Source: an uncultured Oscillospiraceae bacterium (lineage in GTDB: Bacteria; Bacillota; Clostridia; Oscillospirales; Acutalibacteraceae). From it: DNA of 18,493 bases. The position numbers and the translations under genes were made by a program. Positions 1 to 5,516 of the stretch are shown piece after piece. Each line of letters opens with the position of its first letter. Positions within the stretch are counted from its first letter, which is position 1. Location: assembly GCA_900547275.1 (NCBI GenBank), contig URGA01000036.1, forward strand, positions 1 to 18,493, read 5' to 3'. The notes under the pieces were generated by a model. That model saw only the letters and a list, made by a program, of their open reading frames with translations. It searched no databases and had not been told where the DNA came from.

Positions 1-117
1 ATATTCTACCATTTTGGTGCTTTTTTGTACTGTCTGCACAATTTGGGGCAGTTCATTAATGCGGCAGCTTTTTTCTTTTAATAAACTGACTAATCTGCTT
101 TTTTCAATTATAAACAT
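1..117 (-). CDS. Unidentified partial ORF running off the left edge
   Basis: An open frame on the minus strand begins with ATG at 117 and stays open for 39 codons to base 1. The product starts MFIIEKSRLVSLLKEK and continues as a charged, probably helical segment. A GAGG element lies five bases before the ATG, which is a plausible ribosome binding site. The frame is open only as far as a TGA about 14 codons upstream, so this could be a true start or the tail of a damaged gene. I do not recognise the product. It lies downstream of the fucosidase on the same strand and could be cotranscribed with it. Confidence 0.35.
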   Translation of the reverse strand, partial: MFIIEKSRLVSLLKEKSCRINELPQIVQTVQKSTKMVEY

Positions 118-130
118 TCTTGCCTCATTG

Positions 131-208
131 CTATCTGAAATCCGCCATCAGCCCTTTTCGTGCTCTTCCGAAAGTTATACATTTTTTATAATATCCGCTG
201 TTTTTCAT
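131..208 (-). CDS. Possible 25-residue small ORF behind the fucosidase
   Basis: A short minus-strand ORF starts at 208, ten bases after the fucosidase stop codon, and ends with TAG at 131. It is preceded by a good Shine-Dalgarno (GAGGAC, about eight bases from the ATG) that overlaps the fucosidase stop. The peptide begins MKNSGYYKKCITFGRARKG and is basic. It could be a real small protein, a translational leader for the ORF starting at 117, or the 5' end of a longer gene broken by a frameshift near 131-150, since the following frame stays open to the window edge. No family is recognised. Confidence 0.3.
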   Translation of the reverse strand: MKNSGYYKKCITFGRARKGLMADFR

Positions 209-218
209 GTAATTGTCC

Positions 219-1697
219 TCAGTCTATCTCTATTTTAAAGCAAATCGGATTTTCGCAACGAAATTTTTCGTTTGCTTTTACGGTCATATATTCGTCGTTT
301 CTTTCAAACTGAAGAGGTTCGCCGTCTGAAAGCAGAGCAACTGATTTTACAAGGAAATCATGCCTGCCGTGTTTTGCAAACGCTTTTATTTTTGCGTCTT
401 TTCCGTTGGGCTTCATCTGGAAGGCATAAACAAAACCTTTTTTATATGTAAATCTAAAGTCGTTTTTCGTAAAGGGCTTTTCCTCATTATCCATAAAAAA
501 TCCGCTTTGGACGTTCACTTCTCCTTCGCCGAATGTCTTCCAATAGGTAGTGCCGTAAATTCCCTCTCCGTTTTCGCTGAGCCAGTCTCCTATTTCAAGG
601 AGCACTTTTGTCTCTTCGTCGGTAATCGTGCCGTCAGCCTTAGGGCCGATATTAAGAAGAAGATTGCCGTTTTTGCTGACTATATCAATCAAATCGCAGA
701 TTATCTTATTGGAGGATTTATACTCATTGCCGTCGGTATAGCCCCATGAATTTTTAGCCACAGCCGTATCAGTCTGCCATGGAACCGGAGATATTCCCGT
801 AAGCGCTCCCCTTTCCACATCAAACGTTGCGGTACCAGGAGCAAACGCTTCATATTTATAGTTGATTGTAACCTCTTCTCCCCGCTCCAATGCGGTATTA
901 TAGTAATAAGCGGCAAATTTCTTTAAATACGGTTTAAAGCCGTGATTATGTATCCACCAGTCAAAATAGACGATCTTAGGCTGAAACTTATCTACCATTT
1001 CGCACATACGGACAAGCCAGTCTTCCAAATATTCCTCAGTGGGCGCAGAGGAAAAGGCATTTTCTGTAGTTTCAGTCATATGTTTTGAATCGAACTCAGG
1101 GCTTAAATAAGCGGGACCGTAAAAATCCTGAAATCTTTCATCGTTGACATCACTGTCAAAAGTTCTGCCGAGGTTCATAAAGAAATAATGCTCCGCTCTA
1201 TGATTTGAAAGACAGAAAACAAGTCCTTCATCTTCACAGGCTGTTTTAAGCTCACTTATAACATCTCTTTTGGGTCCCATTTCGGTGCTGTTCCAGCGGT
1301 TAAAAGCAGTGTCATACATTGCAAAACCGTCATGGTGTTCTGCAACAGGCATAACATATCTTGCCCCCGATTTTCTGAAAAGATCTGCCCATAGAGACGG
1401 CTCAAACTTTTCTGCGCGAAACATGGGAATAAAGTCCTTATAACCGAACTGGCTCTGCTTTCCGTATTTTTCAATATGATGAGCAAATTCTCTGGAGTTT
1501 ATGTCATACATAGATCTTGCGTACCACTCGTTGCCAAAGGCAGGCACGCTGTAAACGCCCCAATGAATAAAGATACCGAACTTACCATTGCTAAACCATT
1601 CGGGAGTTTTATGCTCCGACAGAGACTGCCAGTTATCCTTGTATTTCCCTGATGCAATAACTAAATCGATTTTTTTAAGATATTCCTGCTTATTCAT
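219..1697 (-). CDS. Alpha-L-fucosidase, glycoside hydrolase family 29
   Basis: The predicted enzyme (492 residues) hydrolyses terminal alpha-L-fucose from glycans by a retaining mechanism. GH29 landmarks are present: the N-terminal FGIFIHWGVYS (residues 40-50), HHDGFAMYD (121-129), FDWW with the probable nucleophile Asp246 in the position of the family nucleophile, and the NGNLLLNIGPKADGT block near 343-357. A C-terminal beta-rich domain follows. No signal peptide is seen, so it probably acts in the cytoplasm on imported oligosaccharides. I chose the ATG at 1697 because it has a GGTG ribosome binding site and lies about 28 bases after a predicted transcription start; the frame's upstream ATG at 1766 would precede the promoter -10. 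The general acid/base residue cannot be assigned by eye. The family call is firm; exact linkage specificity is unknown. Confidence 0.95.
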   Translation of the reverse strand: MNKQEYLKKIDLVIASGKYKDNWQSLSEHKTPEWFSNGKFGIFIHWGVYSVPAFGNEWYARSMYDINSREFAHHIEKYGKQSQFGYKDFIPMFRAEKFEPSLWADLFRKSGARYVMPVAEHHDGFAMYDTAFNRWNSTEMGPKRDVISELKTACEDEGLVFCLSNHRAEHYFFMNLGRTFDSDVNDERFQDFYGPAYLSPEFDSKHMTETTENAFSSAPTEEYLEDWLVRMCEMVDKFQPKIVYFDWWIHNHGFKPYLKKFAAYYYNTALERGEEVTINYKYEAFAPGTATFDVERGALTGISPVPWQTDTAVAKNSWGYTDGNEYKSSNKIICDLIDIVSKNGNLLLNIGPKADGTITDEETKVLLEIGDWLSENGEGIYGTTYWKTFGEGEVNVQSGFFMDNEEKPFTKNDFRFTYKKGFVYAFQMKPNGKDAKIKAFAKHGRHDFLVKSVALLSDGEPLQFERNDEYMTVKANEKFRCENPICFKIEID

Positions 1698-1731
1698 ATC
1701 TTTCACCGCTTTCTGCAATCGTAGTAACTTG

Positions 1732-1740
1732 ATTATAGCA
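1732..1740 (-). promoter_or_regulatory. Extended -10 promoter of the fucosidase gene
   Basis: On the minus strand TGC precedes a perfect TATAAT (1732-1737), giving an extended -10 element. No good -35 hexamer is found 16-18 bases upstream, as is usual for extended -10 promoters. The predicted start of transcription is near 1725, about 28 bases before the chosen ATG. Confidence 0.6.
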
Positions 1741-1855
1741 TAATACTTATTAAAAGTGGAAGACAAAAATCAATAAATCATGTCGCCGATTTGATTTTTA
1801 AAACAAGAATAGGACAAAACGGAAAAAGCATAGTATTTTCCACGGAGGAGATATT

Positions 1856-2587
1856 ATGTTTACCGCACTACTTTCAGCGCTCAGCGCACATCTGCTGTAC
1901 TTCATTCTTCACATTGACAATACGTCCAGTTTTCCAAAACCGCTCAATCACAAAGAAGAACGAGAAGTACTTGAAAAATTTAAAAACGGCGACAAAAACG
2001 CCAGAGCAACGCTTATTGAGCGCAACCTGCGCCTTGTCAGTCACATTGTAAAAAAATATTACTCCCGCACCAACGATACTGACGATTTAATCAGCATAGG
2101 AACTATCGGACTAATAAAAGGAATAGACAGTTTTGACGCCGAAAAAGGAACAAAACTTGCAACATACGCGTCGCGTTGTATAGAAAACGAGATACTCATG
2201 TATTTCCGCTCCCAGAAGAAGAGCGCAAACGACGTACATCTGGGCGACGCAATTGAGATGGATAAGGACGGTAATCCGCTAACAATACAGGATGTTGTTA
2301 GAGATGAAAGAGATATGGAACTTGACCTTGAGACGAAAATCCGCTGGGAAAAAGTAAGGTCAATCATTGAAAACATGGAAAATGAACGTGACCGTGAAAT
2401 AATAATTCTGCGATACGGACTGGACAACAAAAAGCCGCTGACACAACGGGAAGTCGCGCAGCGGCTGAATATCAGTCGTTCATATGTATCAAGGATTGAA
2501 AAAAGCGTTTTGTCCGACATCCGCAAATCGGTTTTAAACCCGAAAAGCAGTAAAGACGATAAGAAAAAGCCAGACAAAAAGCCATAA
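1856..2587 (+). CDS. sigK: Sporulation RNA polymerase sigma factor K, with pro-sequence
   Basis: This 243-residue sigma-70 family protein matches sigma-K, the late mother-cell sigma factor of endospore formers. Region 2 contains DLISIGTIGLIKGIDSF (77-93) and KGTKLATYASRCIENEIL (97-114). Region 4 contains LTQREVAQRLNISRSYVSRI (195-214). The first 20 or so residues are strongly hydrophobic (MFTALLSALSAHLLYFILHI), as in the pro-sequence that in Bacillus subtilis is removed by the membrane protease SpoIVFB. The reading frame is uninterrupted, so there is no skin-type element and no recombinase is needed. GGAGGAG lies five bases before the ATG. The tail after region 4 is lysine-rich. Sigma-E is the closest alternative, but the N-terminus and overall sequence fit sigma-K better. 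Confidence 0.93.
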   Translation: MFTALLSALSAHLLYFILHIDNTSSFPKPLNHKEEREVLEKFKNGDKNARATLIERNLRLVSHIVKKYYSRTNDTDDLISIGTIGLIKGIDSFDAEKGTKLATYASRCIENEILMYFRSQKKSANDVHLGDAIEMDKDGNPLTIQDVVRDERDMELDLETKIRWEKVRSIIENMENERDREIIILRYGLDNKKPLTQREVAQRLNISRSYVSRIEKSVLSDIRKSVLNPKSSKDDKKKPDKKP

Positions 2588-2590
2588 ATA

Positions 2591-3118
2591 CTATCTCTTA
2601 AAGATGTTTGAACCGTCGCAGGCAACGGCCACAGTAAGCGGGAAATTCTCAAACTGAAGTTCTTTTACTGACTCGCAGCCCAAATCGTCATAGGCAATAA
2701 CTTTGCATGATTTTATACATTTAGAAGCAAGAGCGCCTGCTCCGCCGATAGCGCAGAGATAAACAGCCTTATTTCGCACTATAGCGTCGCAAACAGCCTC
2801 ATTCCTCTCTCCTTTGCCCACCATGGCAACAACGCCGTTGTCAAGTAATTTAGGCGCATATACGTCCATACGGCTGCTTGTTGTCGGTCCGCAGGCGCCG
2901 ACGGCAAGACCCTCAGGCGCAGGAGTCGGACCCGCGTAATAAATAACAGCGTCTTTAAGAGGATAAGGCAATTCCTCTCCCGCTTCCAAAGCGGCTGTAA
3001 TACGCTTATGAGCGGCGTCTCGCGAAGTATAAACTCTGCCGCTGAGTACTACTCGGTCCCCTGCTTTAAACTTAGGGGCGAAAGCACGCAATTCACTGCA
3101 GTCAAGCACATATTCCAT
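2591..3118 (-). CDS. Class I (Fe-S) fumarase/tartrate dehydratase, beta subunit
   Basis: The 175-residue product is a full-length beta (C-terminal) module of the iron-sulfur hydro-lyases that interconvert fumarate and malate or dehydrate tartrate. Diagnostic motifs are TSRDAAHKRI (31-40), GPTTSSRMD (77-85), MVGKGE (99-104), IGGAGAL (124-130) and AYDDLG (142-147). The [4Fe-4S]-carrying catalytic half belongs to a separate alpha subunit in two-subunit members, and no alpha gene is visible here. The ATG overlaps the stop codon of the upstream coiled-coil gene by one base (TGATG), implying translational coupling. Its stop is three bases from the convergent sigK stop. Fumarate versus tartrate specificity cannot be decided from the beta subunit alone. 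Confidence 0.9.
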   Translation of the reverse strand: MEYVLDCSELRAFAPKFKAGDRVVLSGRVYTSRDAAHKRITAALEAGEELPYPLKDAVIYYAGPTPAPEGLAVGACGPTTSSRMDVYAPKLLDNGVVAMVGKGERNEAVCDAIVRNKAVYLCAIGGAGALASKCIKSCKVIAYDDLGCESVKELQFENFPLTVAVACDGSNIFKR

Positions 3119-3336
3119 CAGTTTTGCTCCCTCAATTTCTTCTTTAATTCTTCATTCTCTTCTTCTACTGCCTGAAGCACTGCAATATTCTGGCGAAGTT
3201 CACGATTTGCTTCTTTCAGCTGGAAATCAAGATTTTTATTTATAATTTCCAAACGCTGACATTCGAAATTAACATCTTCGAGAGCAGCCATTAAACGTGA
3301 TACTTCGTCACGCAGTCGCTGTATATCAGAATTCAC
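3118..3336 (-). CDS. Small coiled-coil protein of unknown function
   Basis: A 72-residue protein read from a GTG start at 3336, with GGGGGAG about eight bases upstream. Nearly the whole chain looks like one amphipathic coiled coil: leucine/isoleucine/valine spaced in heptads and many Glu, Lys, Arg and Gln residues, ending ENEELKKKLREQN. There is no membrane segment or signal peptide. It overlaps the fumarase beta gene by one base, so the two are very probably cotranslated. I do not recognise a family. It could be an assembly partner, scaffold or oligomerisation factor, but that rests only on context. The Asp/Glu/Lys-rich composition and the tight coupling argue that it is a real gene. Confidence 0.75.
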   Translation of the reverse strand: MNSDIQRLRDEVSRLMAALEDVNFECQRLEIINKNLDFQLKEANRELRQNIAVLQAVEEENEELKKKLREQN

Positions 3337-3383
3337 TCCGGCACTCCCCCTTTGTCTTTGCTGACCGGAAACTAAAAAAACAA

Positions 3384-3412
3384 CAAGGCGGTATCATAAC
3401 GTTACCGCCTTG
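3384..3412 (-). terminator. Intrinsic terminator of the 3492-5342 parvulin gene
   Basis: A 10-bp perfect stem (CAAGGCGGTA/TACCGCCTTG) with a nine-base loop. Read on the minus strand it is followed by TTGTTTTTTT. It lies about 80 bases after the parvulin stop codon. The plus-strand side also carries five T residues, but no plus-strand gene enters it from the left. Confidence 0.85.
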
Positions 3413-3420
3413 TTTTTGAA
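3393..3420 (-). promoter_or_regulatory. Candidate promoter of the coiled-coil/fumarase unit inside the terminator
   Basis: On the minus strand TTCAAA (3415-3420) and TATGAT (3393-3398) are separated by 16 bases. This is the only promoter-like pair I see between the upstream terminator and the GTG at 3336. The -10 falls in the loop of the terminator hairpin and the left stem arm forms the spacer. The predicted transcript would start near 3386, within the right arm, giving a leader of about 50 bases. The -35 is only a 4/6 match. Confidence 0.4.
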
Positions 3421-3491
3421 TTAAATTCATGCGCGCCGCATTAAGGCGTTATATTGCTGAAATAGAAATTGTATTACTCAACAGCAGTAAA

Positions 3492-5342
3492 TTATGCGTC
3501 GATATCGGTGTCCTTTTCAAAGTAACGAGAACCTAACCAGTTTACTTTAACTTCATATGAATCTTCAAGTTTTTCTGTATCCTTTGAAGAATCGTCTGAA
3601 GCAAGTGCCTGCTGTGCTGTATACTGCCATGCAGGTGTATCGGTCTTCTTTTCAAAGTACATGATGTGGTAACCGTAATCTGACTGAACGATTGCTACGT
3701 CGCCTGCCTTACGGCTGCTGTCAAAGCACCATGTGCTGAATGAATTAACCATCTGACCTGGATATACGTTCTCATAAAGTCCGCCCTCAGAAGCGTTGCT
3801 GTCTGATGAGTTTTCCTTAGCGAGTTCGCCGAAGCTTTCAGCAGTCTTTTCACCGCTGTTATATTCCTTGAGAATCTTTTCAGCCTTTTCTTTTGCGGCT
3901 GCCCACTGCTCTGTTGTAGCGTCAACAGCTGATGTATTCTCATCGTCAGTTTCAGGAGCAATCAAAATATGGCGAACATTTACTGTTTTAACATCTGAAA
4001 GTTCTACAGGACGAAGAATGTAAACAACAGTTGTGCTGTACTGCTTGCTGTCGCCGGCTTTTCTGTCTTCGCTGAAGAGCCAGTCAAGTCCCGGATACTT
4101 TGTATTGTCTTCGCTGTCTGCAGTTGCGATAGCGAGACCCTGATTGATAAGGCTTGTTCTTGTTACGTCAAGCTCAGTTGAATAACCGTCTGCCTTATAT
4201 GCTTCCTTATAGAAATCTGATGAAGCGTATTTTGAGCAAAGATCGCTGAAGTTTGAGCCGTCGCTCTTAAGAGCTTTCTTGAACGCCTTGGCATCGTCCT
4301 CATTATCGCATTCAAATACGCGGATGCTTACAGACTTAAGATCGTCAAGATTTTCTTTCTTGTAATTTTCGTAATCTTCTTCGCTGTATTCCTTAGTGGA
4401 CTGCTGTTCTGAGAGTTCACTCTGATAATTCTGAGCAATGTAAGCAACAGTTGCCTCTCTCTTGAACACGCTCTCTGTTACGCCTTTACCCATTGCCTTA
4501 ACAAGATAACCGCTGAGAGTATAGCCGTAGCCTTCTGCAGTTGTTCTGTACTGATTAATGGTATCTTCAAGTTCCTGCTTCTGGTCGTCGGTAATCTCAG
4601 GCTCCTTGCCGCCGTTAGCGTCTACAGCTTCAAGATAATAGAGATAAGTATTTTTGATTGACTCAAGCACTTCTTCATGCATATATTCAGCCCATGTAAC
4701 GGTTTCACCGTCATCATTTTCAGTAGTCTGCTTTGAGAAAGGCTTGTCAAAATCAACGTCCATGTTGTTTTCAGCCAGATCGAGACCGTACTGTTCATAC
4801 TGGCTCTGGGTCTGACTAAGGCTATTGTAAGCAGTTGCAAAATAATAATTGTATGTGCTTACTTTAAGTTTGATTGAGTGACCGTCGTTATCTGTTACTG
4901 TCATTCCGGTAAAGTACTGGGCAGGAATACCGAGATAACTTACAAAGCCCTTGCGCACGGCGCCTGTTGCAACATAAGTAACAAGAAGCGCTACAACAAC
5001 TACTACAGCGACAACGGAAACGACAATTTTCCTTGTGCGCTTTGCAAGCTGAATAGCCGCTTTCTTGCTTCCTACAGAAGCGATCTGAGCCTGAAGAGCC
5101 TTAAGCTTCGCCTGGAGTTTTTCTTTCTTTGCCTCGTCGCTCTCAGCCTCAATAGCCTTTTTCAGCTCGTCGGCCTTCTGGACAAGTTTTTCTTTCTTTG
5201 CGGCTGCTTTTGCCGCATTCTTCTCGGCCTTCTGAGCAGCCGCCTTTGCTTTCTTTTCCGCTTTTTCCTTATTCTTATCGGAAGAAAGTCCGGCGCCTCC
5301 TGCAAGAAGATCGTCTTCGAGTTCTTTTTTTTCTTTCGCCAT
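3492..5342 (-). CDS. Membrane-anchored parvulin-type peptidyl-prolyl isomerase (PrsA/SurA-like), paralog 1
   Basis: A 616-residue foldase predicted to act outside the cytoplasmic membrane on exported proteins. Residues 1-105 form a Lys/Ala-rich, probably helical cytoplasmic tail (about 29 Lys/Arg against 17 Asp/Glu). One membrane helix follows at about 106-128. The outer part has a SurA-N-like helical region (about 140-335), a degenerate parvulin-like segment (about 337-447) and a canonical parvulin domain (about 453-566) with VRHIL (His458), Asp514 in the SSD segment, and SDYGYHIMYF (His559). There is no lipobox, so it is anchored by its helix and not as a lipoprotein like Bacillus PrsA. AAGGAT lies about eight bases before the ATG. 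The upstream neighbour is a paralog with the same outer architecture. Client proteins are unknown. Confidence 0.9.
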   Translation of the reverse strand: MAKEKKELEDDLLAGGAGLSSDKNKEKAEKKAKAAAQKAEKNAAKAAAKKEKLVQKADELKKAIEAESDEAKKEKLQAKLKALQAQIASVGSKKAAIQLAKRTRKIVVSVVAVVVVVALLVTYVATGAVRKGFVSYLGIPAQYFTGMTVTDNDGHSIKLKVSTYNYYFATAYNSLSQTQSQYEQYGLDLAENNMDVDFDKPFSKQTTENDDGETVTWAEYMHEEVLESIKNTYLYYLEAVDANGGKEPEITDDQKQELEDTINQYRTTAEGYGYTLSGYLVKAMGKGVTESVFKREATVAYIAQNYQSELSEQQSTKEYSEEDYENYKKENLDDLKSVSIRVFECDNEDDAKAFKKALKSDGSNFSDLCSKYASSDFYKEAYKADGYSTELDVTRTSLINQGLAIATADSEDNTKYPGLDWLFSEDRKAGDSKQYSTTVVYILRPVELSDVKTVNVRHILIAPETDDENTSAVDATTEQWAAAKEKAEKILKEYNSGEKTAESFGELAKENSSDSNASEGGLYENVYPGQMVNSFSTWCFDSSRKAGDVAIVQSDYGYHIMYFEKKTDTPAWQYTAQQALASDDSSKDTEKLEDSYEVKVNWLGSRYFEKDTDIDA

Positions 5343-5388
5343 TTTTAATCATCCTTAAAACATTAGATTTTAGAAACAATGCAAAGAT

Positions 5389-5417
5389 ATTTTACACTAT
5401 TAGATAAAATATTACAA
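5389..5417 (-). promoter_or_regulatory. Sigma-A-type promoter of parvulin paralog 1
   Basis: On the minus strand TTGTAA (5412-5417) and TAAAAT (5389-5394) are separated by 17 bases. It lies between the terminator of paralog 2 and the ATG at 5342, so paralog 1 can be transcribed independently. Confidence 0.6.
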
Positions 5418-5460
5418 GTCTTTTTTTCACTTTGACTTATTTCACACATTTTGACAGCAG

Positions 5461-5495
5461 TAAAAAAACAAAAGGCGGCTGAATGGCCGCCTTTG
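5461..5495 (-). terminator. Intrinsic terminator of parvulin paralog 2
   Basis: A nine-base-pair stem AAAGGCGGC/GCCGCCTTT (5471-5479 with 5486-5494) and a six-base loop, followed on the minus strand by TGTTTTTTTA. It lies about 20 bases after the stop codon at 5517. Confidence 0.85.
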
Positions 5496-5516
5496 TGCTG
5501 TTCTTTTTTAACGAAA

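Noticed and set aside
14..238. Plus-strand 74-codon ORF at the left end
   Set aside because: It lies antisense to the fucosidase end and the minus-strand small ORFs, has no ribosome site and reads as random hydrophobic sequence.
1807..1838. Possible sigma-E-type promoter before sigK (GAATA ... GCATAGTATT)
   Set aside because: The -10-like part is fair but the -35 is poor and the spacing of about 16 is longer than the usual sigma-E spacing; biologically expected but not supported well enough to list.
2059..2652. 197-codon minus-strand ORF across sigK
   Set aside because: It is the antisense shadow of a clearly recognisable sigma factor; the Ser/Arg-rich product matches no family.
4878..5348. 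156-codon plus-strand ORF opposite the start of parvulin paralog 1
   Set aside because: It is the antisense of the Lys/Ala-rich tail and membrane helix, giving Leu/Phe-rich low-complexity sequence; the sense gene is secure.
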